45,336 bases of DNA from an uncultured Propionibacterium sp. (GTDB lineage Bacteria; Actinomycetota; Actinomycetes; Propionibacteriales; Propionibacteriaceae): positions 1 to 45,336 of the forward strand of contig CALHWB010000002.1 of assembly GCA_938036835.1 (NCBI GenBank), read 5' to 3'. Shown one piece after another: positions 34,208-43,027 of this stretch. Every line of letters starts with the position of its first letter. The stretch's first letter is position 1. The notes beneath the pieces are model-generated. The model searched no databases. It worked only from the letters and a program-made list of their open reading frames with translations, and was not told the origin of the DNA. The position numbers and the translations under genes are program-made.

Positions 34208-36979
34208 ATGGAATGGAGCACTGCTGCGGCGAGCGTCTGGGGAAAACTGGAGCCCGAGAGCGTCGCCTGGGTTCCGCTGGTTACTCATCTTGAGCAAACC
34301 ATGGAGGTGGCGGGGCTGGTCTGGGATTCTTTCGTCCCGCCAGCGGTCAAGCAGATCCTTGCATCCGATTTGGGTGGCACAGATGAGGCCATGCGGGCGC
34401 TCTGCTGCTGGTATGCAGGGGTTCATGATGTGGGGAAGGCCTCTGTGGCCTTTGCACAGCAGGCTTATGGGCGCGGTATGGATTTCGTCCTGGCACGAAT
34501 GCAGAATGCGGGTCTTTCGGTCAATCCGGTGCCCAGGAGTGACCATGTGCGGCATGAGACGATTGGTCAGCTTGCCCTGCGTGACTGGTTGCAGGCCGCG
34601 CTTGCGTTCACCAGGCGGCGGGCAAACACATGGGCGTGCGTGGTTGGTGGTCACCATGGCTGCAATCCGAATGATTCAACCCTGATTGCGGCAGAAAACC
34701 GCCCGCATGTGGTTGGGGTCGGGCTCTGGAAGCAGGTACGGGTTGAGATCATCGAGCAGATAACCGCGCATACCGGGATTCGCGATTGGCTGGAGGAACA
34801 TGGTGGGTCCGAACTGTCGATCCAGAGCCAGGTCTTGCTCACGGCCATTGTGGTGGTTTCGGACTGGTTGGCCTCGAATCAGGAGTACTTCCCCTACCTT
34901 GATCCGCTGACGCCGCACGAGCGTGCCCAGATCGCATTTGAAGAGATAGGACTGCCCAGCCCATGGCGCCCGGTGCGGCCATCTGATGATCCCAATGCTT
35001 TCTTCCGTGCCAGGTTCCCGGATCTTGGTGCGCAATGCATTAGGTCGAGTCAGAAGGCATTGGTTGAGGCTGCTTTGGTCGCAAGGCAGGCGCCACTGTT
35101 GATCTTTGAGGCCCCGATGGGCTGTGGAAAGACGGAGGCTGCCCTGTTGGCCAGCGAGGTGGTGGCAACTCGGTTTGGCCAAGGAGGGGTCTACATCGGG
35201 CTGCCAACCATGGCCACTGCCAATCCGATGTTCGACCGGGTCTTGGCCTGGTTGCGTGCGGCTCTGGGCGAGGCCGATGCGAGTGTTTCTCTGGCTCATG
35301 GCAAGGCAGGGTTGAACGATACCTATGCCGGGCTGATCCGGGATTCCTGGCGCGGCCATGTCTACGACGAGGACGATGCCGAAGGCGGGCGTCCCATTGT
35401 CAACAGTTGGTTGCGTGGTAGACGCCGGGCTGGCCTGGCGAGCTTTGTCGTGGGCACGATCGACCAGGGACTGTTTGCTGCGCTCAAGGCGAAGCATGTG
35501 GCTCTGCGACATCTTGGCCTGGCCGGAAAAGTCGTGATCGTCGATGAGGTTCATGCCGCCGATACCTACATGCGGGAGTATCTTAAACGTGCCCTCACCT
35601 GGTTGGGTGCCTATCGAACGCCGGTTATCCTGATGTCGGCCACCCTGCCGCCGGCCCAACGGGAAGAATACATAGCCGCCTATGCTCAGGGCAGAGGAGA
35701 TCGGGAGCCTGCCGGGGCGCTGCCAACCGATGTGTATCCCCGTATCACGATGTATGACGGTGGAGTTTCCGACCGTCCAATAGCCCGGGATGAGGCTCGC
35801 CGTGCGGTTCGAGTGGAGCTTCTTGCCGATGATCCTGTCGGGCTGGTGAGCCTGCTGCAGCGGTTGCTGGCCGAGGGAGGCTGCGCTGGCGTGATCTGCA
35901 ATACCGTGGCCCGTGCCCAGGAAGCCTATCGGGCGCTGCGGGCGGAGTTCGGTGATGACACGGTGCTGTTGCACAGCCGTTTCGTGGCGCCCGACCGGGC
36001 AGTTCGGGAAGGCGATCTGGTGGCCAGATTGGGGCGCGATGGCGAGCGTCCAAAACGTGCGGTGGTCGTGGGCACCCAGGTACTGGAGCAATCTCTTGAT
36101 GTGGACTTCGACGTGTTGGTCAGTGATCTGGCACCAGTTGACCTGCTGCTGCAGCGGGTCGGCCGTATGCATCGGCATGTCAGATCTCGGCGACCGGAGC
36201 CAGTGGCCAAACCGGTGTTCTACATACGGGGCGTGGCGGACTGGGATGCGATGCCACCGGTTGCGGCGTCGGGGTCTCGTACAGTCTATGGAGAGGCGGC
36301 GCTGCTTCGGGCTGCTGCTGTCGTCGGGCGCAATGCCGAAATCATCCTGCCCGTGGACATTCCCCGGATGGTGCGGGAAGCCTATGACCCTGCACTTGTA
36401 CCGCCCGCCGGCTGGGAGAAACGTTGGGAGTCAGCAAGAGAGGCGGACGCTGTCGGCAAAGCCCGGGCCAAGGCCCGTGCCCAGAGTTATCTACTGGCGG
36501 ATCCTCGGGAACCGATGACCCTCACCGGGTGGCTGGACGTGCCGGCGGAAGATCCTGAACGCAGCGAGGAACAAGGCCGCTCGCAGGTGCGGGATTCTGA
36601 GGACTCGTTGGAAGTGCTCGCACTGTGGCGCGATGGTGACGGTGTACTGCACATGCCCCGGCGCGCGCCAGGACACCCATGGGCGATCGTACCCGAGGGC
36701 CTGGAATGGGGCACCGGGTCTGAACAGTCCATGGCCCGTGCCCTGGCGGCCTGCACCTTGTCATTGCCGATCCAATTCACAAACCCTGGAACAATCAATC
36801 GGACCATCGGGGAACTCGAATGCACAGTTGACTATTCGGGTTGGCAACACTCCCCTTGGCTCAAAGGGCAACTCGCGATCGTATTCGGTCCCGACGATCA
36901 TGCCCAGCTTGCAGGATTCGATCTGCACTACACCACCGACGAAGGCCTCGTCGTAACTCGTCTGGAGGAGAAAGCATGA
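34208..36979 (+). CDS. cas3: Type I-E CRISPR nuclease-helicase Cas3
   Basis: A 923-residue protein that is recruited by Cascade to cut and unwind target DNA. The N-terminal HD nuclease has His27, His73-Asp74 (AGVHDVGK), His116, His149-His150 (GGHHG) and Asp219 (VVSDWLASN), the full metal-binding set. The superfamily 2 helicase has Walker A FEAPMGCGKTEAAL (about 300-313), Walker B VIVDEVHAADT (DEVH rather than DEAH), SATLP, TQVLEQSLDVDFD and QRVGRMHRH. The ATG at 34208 is chosen by family alignment and the GAGGG just upstream; the ATG at 34061, with GTGGAG upstream, would add 49 residues rich in hydrophobic residues and cannot be excluded. It is the first gene of the cas operon and overlaps cse1. 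Base composition is visibly lower in G+C than the genes to the left. Confidence 0.95.
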   Translation: MEWSTAAASVWGKLEPESVAWVPLVTHLEQTMEVAGLVWDSFVPPAVKQILASDLGGTDEAMRALCCWYAGVHDVGKASVAFAQQAYGRGMDFVLARMQNAGLSVNPVPRSDHVRHETIGQLALRDWLQAALAFTRRRANTWACVVGGHHGCNPNDSTLIAAENRPHVVGVGLWKQVRVEIIEQITAHTGIRDWLEEHGGSELSIQSQVLLTAIVVVSDWLASNQEYFPYLDPLTPHERAQIAFEEIGLPSPWRPVRPSDDPNAFFRARFPDLGAQCIRSSQKALVEAALVARQAPLLIFEAPMGCGKTEAALLASEVVATRFGQGGVYIGLPTMATANPMFDRVLAWLRAALGEADASVSLAHGKAGLNDTYAGLIRDSWRGHVYDEDDAEGGRPIVNSWLRGRRRAGLASFVVGTIDQGLFAALKAKHVALRHLGLAGKVVIVDEVHAADTYMREYLKRALTWLGAYRTPVILMSATLPPAQREEYIAAYAQGRGDREPAGALPTDVYPRITMYDGGVSDRPIARDEARRAVRVELLADDPVGLVSLLQRLLAEGGCAGVICNTVARAQEAYRALRAEFGDDTVLLHSRFVAPDRAVREGDLVARLGRDGERPKRAVVVGTQVLEQSLDVDFDVLVSDLAPVDLLLQRVGRMHRHVRSRRPEPVAKPVFYIRGVADWDAMPPVAASGSRTVYGEAALLRAAAVVGRNAEIILPVDIPRMVREAYDPALVPPAGWEKRWESAREADAVGKARAKARAQSYLLADPREPMTLTGWLDVPAEDPERSEEQGRSQVRDSEDSLEVLALWRDGDGVLHMPRRAPGHPWAIVPEGLEWGTGSEQSMARALAACTLSLPIQFTNPGTINRTIGELECTVDYSGWQHSPWLKGQLAIVFGPDDHAQLAGFDLHYTTDEGLVVTRLEEKA

Positions 36980-38592
36980 CCTCAACTCCCAGTTTCAATC
37001 TGATCGAACAGCCCTGGATCAGGGTGCGGACTATTGACGGTGATGTTGCGGAGCGTTCGCTGCGGGACGTTCTCGTGGAATCTCCTCGGCTGCGCGGCCT
37101 GGCTGGGGAGATCCCGACACAGGACGCTGCCGTGCTGCGGTTACTGCTGGCGGTGATCCTTGGCGCCACCCGCCCGGGTTTCCCGCGTAGCGAGCGGGAG
37201 TGCATTGATCTTTTCGAGGATTGGTGGGAGCGCGGTGAAGTGCCCGCCGAGATACTGGATCCCTATCTGGCCCGGATATATGAGCGATTTGATCTGCTCC
37301 ACCCGAAGGTGCCCTTCATGCAGGTAGCTGGCCTGACCACGGCATCGGGCAATCATTCCGGCCTTGGCAAGCTGATAGCAGATCTGCGGCCAAATCAACT
37401 CTTCTTCACCACCCGCGGGGGTTCGGAACTCAACAGCATGAGCATGGCCGAGGCTGCCCGATGGCTGGTGCACTGCCAGGCCTTCGATCCGGCTGGCATC
37501 AAGACCGGAGCCATCGGCGACGATCGGGTCAAAAACGGCAAAGGCTACTTACGTAATTGGCCAGCGTGGGCCGGTAACTTGGGCCTGGTTCTCGCTGTGG
37601 GCGGCACGCTGTTCGAGACACTGTTGTTCAATACTCCGTGGCTGATGTCCGGTCCGGACGATCTGCCTATCTGGGAACGCGCTCAACTGGGGCCAGCGGT
37701 TGATGTGGAACACCCCACGCCCAACGGGCCTGCCGATTTGTTCACTTGGCCATCACGGCGCATGCGGCTCTTCTTGTCGGACGACCGAGTGGTTGACGTG
37801 CAGATTTCAAACGGTGATCAATTGGGGCCACAGAATCTGCATCCATACGAGTCAATGACGGCTTGGCGACGCAGCAAGTCCCAATCCAAGGCCGGCGCTC
37901 CGGTCCAGATGCCAACCACGCATGACTCGACTCGTCGGATCTGGCAGGGCTTGGGGCCACTACTCCAACGCGCAAAAGATGGCAGCACGCAGCCGGCCCC
38001 GGTAGTCGTATGGCTGGATCGGCTCAAGAATGATGGGGCACTGCCTCGGGAACGCTTGGTGGATCTGCGGATCCTGGGAATTGAATATGGCACCCGGAAC
38101 ACAGTCATTTCAGGCTCCATTGACGATCGGCTCACCGCAACGGTGGCTACACTGACGGATCCCACGTTGGTCCAGACCGCAGTTGATGCTGTTGCCCAAG
38201 CCAAAGATGGTGTGGTGGCCTTGGCGGATCTTGCAGAAAATCTTGATCGGGCTGCCGGCGGCGAAGGCCAAGCCCGCGAGCGAACCTTCGAGATTGGGTA
38301 CGGGTTGCTTGATCCCTGCTATCGCATGTGGGTCAGAACTCTGAAAGAGCCAGGCGATGCACCCCATTACCGCGCCGTGTGGGCTACCACTGCGTCAGAG
38401 GTGTTGCGCAAAGCAGGTGAGGCTCTGGTGGCGGATGCCGGACCGGCCGCGTTGGTGGGCCGGCAGGTAGGGCGGTCAGGCACCGACAGCACGCAGCTTC
38501 TGGATGCGGGTTTGGCTCATCTGTGGTTCCGAGCTGCGCTCACAAAGAGCTTTCCTCCAACTGAACCCGAACCCAATAGGGGGAACCAATGA
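36976..38592 (+). CDS. casA: Cascade large subunit Cse1 (CasA, Cas8e)
   Basis: A 538-residue Cse1 protein. FNLIEQPWIRVRTIDGDVAERSLRDVL is the typical N-terminus, followed by PFMQVAGL, LFFTTRGG, AARWLVHCQAFDPAGIKTG and FETLLFNTPW. A four-helix bundle is expected at the C-terminus (about 380-530). In Cascade this subunit recognises the PAM and calls in Cas3. GGAGGAG at 36964-36970 precedes the ATG, which overlaps the cas3 stop by 4 nt; the stop overlaps cse2 in the same way. Confidence 0.95.
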   Translation: MTSTPSFNLIEQPWIRVRTIDGDVAERSLRDVLVESPRLRGLAGEIPTQDAAVLRLLLAVILGATRPGFPRSERECIDLFEDWWERGEVPAEILDPYLARIYERFDLLHPKVPFMQVAGLTTASGNHSGLGKLIADLRPNQLFFTTRGGSELNSMSMAEAARWLVHCQAFDPAGIKTGAIGDDRVKNGKGYLRNWPAWAGNLGLVLAVGGTLFETLLFNTPWLMSGPDDLPIWERAQLGPAVDVEHPTPNGPADLFTWPSRRMRLFLSDDRVVDVQISNGDQLGPQNLHPYESMTAWRRSKSQSKAGAPVQMPTTHDSTRRIWQGLGPLLQRAKDGSTQPAPVVVWLDRLKNDGALPRERLVDLRILGIEYGTRNTVISGSIDDRLTATVATLTDPTLVQTAVDAVAQAKDGVVALADLAENLDRAAGGEGQARERTFEIGYGLLDPCYRMWVRTLKEPGDAPHYRAVWATTASEVLRKAGEALVADAGPAALVGRQVGRSGTDSTQLLDAGLAHLWFRAALTKSFPPTEPEPNRGNQ

Positions 38593-39230
38593 CCGATAGC
38601 AACCGTAATCTGCGAGCCATTCTGAAAGACACCGCAGCACGACGGGTGGCAGAACTTCAAGCCCGGCTGTTCAATGATGACAGCACGGCGGTGGCCACCT
38701 TGGCTCGATTGAGGAGAGCCGACCCCGGAGATGTGGGCGCCGAGCCTCTCATCTGGGCAGTAACGCTGGGTGATCTGCCGGATGTACTGACGCATTTTGG
38801 TGATCGACGGCCAGAGAACCCGACTCCGGCCGAACGTGCGCTGTATGCCGCGCTTGTGCTGTATGCGGTGCATCAGCAGAGCCGTGACGAGGCTGCCCAC
38901 AAGGCAGGAATCAGCTTTGGCAGGGCAGTGGGTGAACTGGCCAGAGCACGCGCTATCGGTGAGGAACTTGATGCTGGCACCGTGAGTAGGCTGCATCAGG
39001 CAGCACTGGCCACCGACTTTGACGGCAGGCTGCACCATCTGCGGGGGCTGATCCAGCTCATGCGTGCCGAGAGACAGGGCATCGGTTTTGACTACGGCCT
39101 GCTGGCGGTTGATCTGTGGGGGTTTGCTGATCCCTATCAGGATTCCAACACCGTCATCGCCCGTTGGGGACGTGATCTGCACGCCCGCCCAAGAAGCATG
39201 AAAACCAATACCGAAAAGGAGACGAAATGA
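38589..39230 (+). CDS. casB: Cascade small subunit Cse2 (CasB)
   Basis: A 213-residue helical protein of the Cse2 family. ARRVAELQARLFNDDSTAVATLARLRRADPGDVGAEPLIWAV, ERALYAALVLYAVHQQSRDEAAHKAGISFGRAVGELA and FDGRLHHLRGLIQLMRAERQGIGFDYGLLAVDLWGF are diagnostic. Two copies of this subunit line the belly of Cascade and stabilise the R-loop. It is flanked by 4-nt overlaps on both sides. Confidence 0.94.
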   Translation: MTDSNRNLRAILKDTAARRVAELQARLFNDDSTAVATLARLRRADPGDVGAEPLIWAVTLGDLPDVLTHFGDRRPENPTPAERALYAALVLYAVHQQSRDEAAHKAGISFGRAVGELARARAIGEELDAGTVSRLHQAALATDFDGRLHHLRGLIQLMRAERQGIGFDYGLLAVDLWGFADPYQDSNTVIARWGRDLHARPRSMKTNTEKETK

Positions 39231-40324
39231 GCCTCTACATTGATGTTCACGTTTTGCAAACAGTGCCGCCGAGCAATCTCAACCGTGACGATACCGGCAG
39301 TCCCAAGACCGCCATCTACGGGGGCGTGCGGCGGGCGCGCGTCAGCAGCCAAGCCTGGAAGCGCGCCACTCGGCGAGATTTCAGCCAGTACCTTGACCCC
39401 ACCAGCCTTGGGGTTCGCACCAAGCGTGCCGTGGAGTTGCTGACCATGCGCCTTCGTGAACTGTCACCAGGTCTGGATACCGGTGCGGCAACTGAACTGG
39501 CGATCCAAACACTCAAGGCGGCGGGTTTGAAGGTGAAGACCGGGCGAAAGGCCAAGGATGGTGGCACCCCCCTGACCGAGTACCTGGTCTTTTTCAGCAA
39601 CCTGCAACTTGAGCGGTTGGCAGCACTGGCCGCGGAGTCTCAGGCAAAGATCGACAGCAAGGCGGTCAAGGCCGTGCTTAAGGATGGGCACAGCGTCGAC
39701 GTGGCACTGTTCGGTCGAATGGTGACTGATGCCGCCAACCTGAACGTCGATGCGGCCTGCCAGGTTTCACACGCGCTCAGCACCCATGCAGTGGCCACCG
39801 AGTTCGACTACTACACCGCTGTTGACGACAAGAATCCGGCTGAGGAGACCGGGGCTGTCATGATTGGCACGGTGGAGTTTGACTCCGCCACGTTGTACCG
39901 CTATGCGACCGTCGACGTTGCGGCGTTGCGGCACAACCTCGGCGAGGATGAGGCGACTGCGCGGGCAACCGAAGCATTTGTGCGTTCCTTCACGCTGTCG
40001 ATGCCCACCGGCAAACAGAACACGTTTGCGAATCGTACAATTCCCGATGCCGTGGTCGTCATGGTTCGTACGCAGCGTCCGGTCAATCTGGTTGGTGCGT
40101 TTGAAAGTGCAGTCAAGGGGCACGAAGGTTACGTGACTGGCTCCTGTGGCGCGTTGGCCAACTATGCCAAGAAGGTTGATGAAGCCTTCGGTGGTGCGCC
40201 CACCGACACCTGGATCAGCAGGGTGGGCAGGGGAACAGATGCTCTGGCGGTGCTTGGTGAGACGCTGCCATTCGACGAGTTGGTTTCCCGGGTTGGTGAG
40301 CGGGTGCGAACGGAGCAGCCGTGA
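39227..40324 (+). CDS. casC: Cascade backbone subunit Cas7e (CasC, Cse4)
   Basis: A 365-residue Cas7 family protein, six copies of which hold the crRNA. SLYIDVHVLQTVPPSNLNRDDTGSPKTAIYGGVRRARVSSQAWKRATRRDF is the hallmark start. VDVALFGRMVTDAANLNVDAACQVSHALSTHAVATEFDYYTAVDD and GAVMIGTVEFDSATLYRYATVDV follow. The length is usual. An ATGA overlap joins it to cse2; the next gene starts at GTG overlapping its stop. Confidence 0.96.
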   Translation: MSLYIDVHVLQTVPPSNLNRDDTGSPKTAIYGGVRRARVSSQAWKRATRRDFSQYLDPTSLGVRTKRAVELLTMRLRELSPGLDTGAATELAIQTLKAAGLKVKTGRKAKDGGTPLTEYLVFFSNLQLERLAALAAESQAKIDSKAVKAVLKDGHSVDVALFGRMVTDAANLNVDAACQVSHALSTHAVATEFDYYTAVDDKNPAEETGAVMIGTVEFDSATLYRYATVDVAALRHNLGEDEATARATEAFVRSFTLSMPTGKQNTFANRTIPDAVVVMVRTQRPVNLVGAFESAVKGHEGYVTGSCGALANYAKKVDEAFGGAPTDTWISRVGRGTDALAVLGETLPFDELVSRVGERVRTEQP

Positions 40325-41049
40325 CCGTCCTGCTGCTGAGACTTGCTGGGCCGATGCAGGCTTGGGGTGACTCAAGTCGGTTCAGCCGTCGCGACACTCG
40401 GGTCGTCCCCACCAAGAGCGGAGTGCTGGGGCTATTGGCTGCAGCCGACGGACGACGCCGAACCGACCCGATCGAGGATCTGACGCGGCTACGGTTTGGG
40501 GTCCGGGTGGATCAGCCAGGGCGTATGCTGCGGGATTTCCACACTGCCATCAACTGGGACACCGGCCATTCGATGCCCCTGTCTTATAGGTATTACCTGA
40601 CCGATGCCGTTTTCGTGGCCGGGGTTGAAGGGGAGCGAACCCTGCTTGAGGGGCTCGCTGAACGGTTACAGGAACCATGTTTCCCCCTGTATCTGGGCCG
40701 TCGTTCGTGCCCGGTGACCAGTCCCGTGTTCCTCTCCCTGGAGGAATGCGATCTTGAGGAGGCCCTCCGGAAGCAACCTTGGTTGGCCTCGCCGTGGTAT
40801 CGCCGCAGGCAGGCATCCGAGGTCGGGCTGGACCTCTACCTGGACGCGCTGCCGGGCGATGATCGGGCAATGGAAACACGACGCGACGTGCCGATCAGCT
40901 ACAGCCCTACCCGTCGTGAGTATGGCTGGCGTGAAGTCGCTCATGCCACACCGGTTTCGGTCGCCAACCCGGATGGATTCTCCAGAGCCCCGGCTGCCGA
41001 GTTGACCAACTGGATGTCGGCGGTAGAAGCGGCAGTCAAGGAGGAATGA
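40321..41049 (+). CDS. casD: Cascade subunit Cas5e (CasD)
   Basis: A 242-residue Cas5 protein that caps the 5' handle of the crRNA. TVLLLRLAGPMQAWGDSSRFSRRDTRVVPTKSGVLGLLAAADGRRR is the family start; ALPLYLGRRSCP-like FPLYLGRRSCPVTSPVFL and a Cys/Pro region follow. It starts at GTG 40321, overlapping the cas7 stop (GTGA). The 3' end carries the AAGGAGG that serves the next gene. Confidence 0.95.
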   Translation: MTVLLLRLAGPMQAWGDSSRFSRRDTRVVPTKSGVLGLLAAADGRRRTDPIEDLTRLRFGVRVDQPGRMLRDFHTAINWDTGHSMPLSYRYYLTDAVFVAGVEGERTLLEGLAERLQEPCFPLYLGRRSCPVTSPVFLSLEECDLEEALRKQPWLASPWYRRRQASEVGLDLYLDALPGDDRAMETRRDVPISYSPTRREYGWREVAHATPVSVANPDGFSRAPAAELTNWMSAVEAAVKEE

Positions 41050-41708
41050 TGTTTCTGACGCATATGCCTCTCAATCCGGAGCGGCGCTCTACCAGGGACC
41101 TGATGCAGTCACCGCAGCGGCTACACGCGGCAGTGCTGGCAGTATTCCCGCCGGGTAGCCGGGAGACGGGACGGATTCTGTGGCGGCTTGATCATCCTGA
41201 ACGGCATCGGCTGGATCTCTACCTGGTAAGTCACATGGCTCCGTCGCTGGAATCCATGGCCGATCAGGCTGGATGGTCTACCCAGCCAGTCTGGCGTACC
41301 ACTGACTATGGGCCTTTTCTGCGACGGTTGGCCGATGGTCAGCGTTGGGTGTTCCGGTTGCGGGCCAATCCAATTCGGAGCGTTACTCGTGATGTGGGAA
41401 AGCGTGGGCAGCGGGTTGCTCTGCCGCGCGCTGCAGATCAGTTGGCGTGGTTGGTCCATCGGGGGGGTAAATACGGGTTTGAGGTTGTTGACGGGGAGAA
41501 CGGCCCCAATGTTCGAGTCACTGAACAGCGTACTGAGCGATTCCGCCGAGGTGGGCCAGAAACCAAGTTGGTCACTTTGAACACCGCTGCGTTTGAGGGT
41601 GTTCTGGAGGTGACGGATGCCGAGTTGCTCCGAAACGCTCTCAGCCAAGGGGTTGGATCGGCCAAGGCCTATGGCTGCGGCCTGATGACTCTGGCTGCCC
41701 TACCATGA
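41049..41708 (+). CDS. casE: crRNA-processing endonuclease Cas6e (CasE)
   Basis: A 219-residue CasE protein that cuts each repeat at the base of its hairpin and stays on the crRNA 3' end. SPQRLHAAVLAVFP contains the expected catalytic histidine, and the C-terminal glycine-rich loop GVGSAKAYGCGLMTL is typical. Two adjacent ATGs exist at 41046 and 41049; GGAGG at 41040-41044 is only 1 nt from the first but 4 nt from the second, so the second is preferred. It overlaps cas5 and cas1. Confidence 0.95.
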   Translation: MFLTHMPLNPERRSTRDLMQSPQRLHAAVLAVFPPGSRETGRILWRLDHPERHRLDLYLVSHMAPSLESMADQAGWSTQPVWRTTDYGPFLRRLADGQRWVFRLRANPIRSVTRDVGKRGQRVALPRAADQLAWLVHRGGKYGFEVVDGENGPNVRVTEQRTERFRRGGPETKLVTLNTAAFEGVLEVTDAELLRNALSQGVGSAKAYGCGLMTLAALP

Positions 41709-42649
41709 AACCAATTCCCGGTACGCCGCCTGCCAAGGTGGGGGAACTCGCCCGGATCAGTGATCGCATGACCTTTCTATACCTGGAACATGCCATTGTG
41801 CATCGGGATGGCAACGCGATCACGGTCCGGGACGAGCGCGGAGTGGTTCACGTGCCGGCCGCGACCATCGCCTCGGTGATGCTCGGGCCGGGCACCACGA
41901 TAAGCCATCAGGCAATGATGCTGTTGGCCGACAGCGGCGCGTGTGCGGTGTGGATAGGCGAGCAAGGAGTCAGGTACTACGCACATGGCCGGCCCCTGGC
42001 GCGGACCAGCCGGTTGCTGGAATCGCAGGCAGCGTTGGTCTCGAATCAGTCGAGCAGGCTTAAGGTGGCTCGCGCCATGTATGCCCAGCGATTCCCCGGC
42101 GAGGAGACGGACCGCCTTACCATGCAGCAATTGCGTGGCCGAGAGGGCGCGCGGGTCCGCCGCGCCTATCGGGATGCTGCCCAAGAGTTTGGCGTGGAGT
42201 GGAAAGCGCGAGACTACCGCCCCGACGACTTCGAGGCCAGCGACGCCCTCAACATGGCGTTGAGCAGCGCAACCGCGTGTCTCTACGGTCTTGTGCATGC
42301 TGTGGTGGTTGCGCTGGGGTGTGCGCCCGGGCTTGGCTTCATCCACACCGGCAGTGATCGGTCGTTTGTTTATGACGTGGCCGATCTCTACAAGGTGGAG
42401 ATTGCGGTGCCGGTAGCGTTCAAGGTGGTTGCTGGTGAAAGCGATGACATAGATGGCGATGTGCGTAGGGCCATGCGGGACGCCATGTACGACGCTCGGC
42501 TATTGGATCGTTGTACTCGGGACATACATCAATTGCTGGGCTCTGCCGGAGACGCAGACTCCGACTATCGACTGGAAGTCGTGCAACTCTGGGATTACCG
42601 CGGTAATCGAGCAGCAGGTCAGAACTATGAAAAGGACCTGATGTGGTAG
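41705..42649 (+). CDS. cas1: Type I-E integrase Cas1
   Basis: A 314-residue spacer integrase. The metal-binding residues are seen in LRGREGARVR (Glu), LGFIHTGSDRSFVYDVADLYK (His and Asp). The N-terminal beta domain carries ISDRMTFLYLEHAIVHRDGNAITV, and ISHQAMMLLADSGACAVWIGEQGVRYYA leads to the helical domain. With Cas2 it captures fragments and inserts them at the first repeat. ATG 41705 overlaps the cas6e stop. Confidence 0.97.
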   Translation: MKPIPGTPPAKVGELARISDRMTFLYLEHAIVHRDGNAITVRDERGVVHVPAATIASVMLGPGTTISHQAMMLLADSGACAVWIGEQGVRYYAHGRPLARTSRLLESQAALVSNQSSRLKVARAMYAQRFPGEETDRLTMQQLRGREGARVRRAYRDAAQEFGVEWKARDYRPDDFEASDALNMALSSATACLYGLVHAVVVALGCAPGLGFIHTGSDRSFVYDVADLYKVEIAVPVAFKVVAGESDDIDGDVRRAMRDAMYDARLLDRCTRDIHQLLGSAGDADSDYRLEVVQLWDYRGNRAAGQNYEKDLMW

Positions 42650-42984
42650 TCGTGGTTCTTACTGCCTGCCCCGCTGGCCTGAGGGGGCATCTGACACGCT
42701 GGCTCTTGGAGATAGCGCCAGGAGTGTTCTGTGGGAAGGTCTCGGCACGAGTCAGAGACGAGATGTGGGATCGGATCGTTGAGATGAGCAAGGACGGACG
42801 CGCTCTCATGGTCTTCAACCGACGCGGTGATCAAGGTCTCGATTTCCGAGTCCACAGGCACGATTGGGAACCCGTCGATTTCGATGGGATAACACTGATC
42901 CGTAGACCCAATGAGCATCCTCCACGGCCAACCATGCGCGCAGGGTGGAGTAAGGCCGCGCGACTGCGCAAAGCGAGGAAGTGA
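42643..42984 (+). CDS. cas2: Type I-E adaptation protein Cas2
   Basis: A 113-residue CasF-type Cas2. VVVVLTACPAGLRGHLTRWLLEIAPGVFCGKVSARVRDEMWDRIVEM and RALMVFNRRGDQGLDFRVHRHDWEPVDFDGITLI match the I-E subgroup. It starts at GTG 42643, with AAAGGA 7 nt upstream, and overlaps cas1 by 7 nt. Its last codons overlap the likely array promoter. It is the last cas gene; the array starts 43 bp later. Confidence 0.93.
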   Translation: MVVVVLTACPAGLRGHLTRWLLEIAPGVFCGKVSARVRDEMWDRIVEMSKDGRALMVFNRRGDQGLDFRVHRHDWEPVDFDGITLIRRPNEHPPRPTMRAGWSKAARLRKARK

Positions 42985-43027
42985 TAGAATTCTAGTTCAG
43001 GCTCGACCAAACGGCGTAGTCCACAAG
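42982..43027 (+). promoter_or_regulatory. Short CRISPR leader with extended -10 promoter
   Basis: TGATAGAAT at 42982-42990 is an extended -10 (TGn-TANNNT) that begins in the cas2 stop codon. Transcription would start near 42997 and run into the array. Only 43 bp separate cas2 from the first repeat, so the sequence that guides spacer insertion must be within this stretch and the end of cas2. Confidence 0.5.

Noticed and set aside
34022..34657. 211-residue reverse frame over the start of cas3
   Set aside because: It is antisense to a well-supported cas3 and has no recognisable motif.
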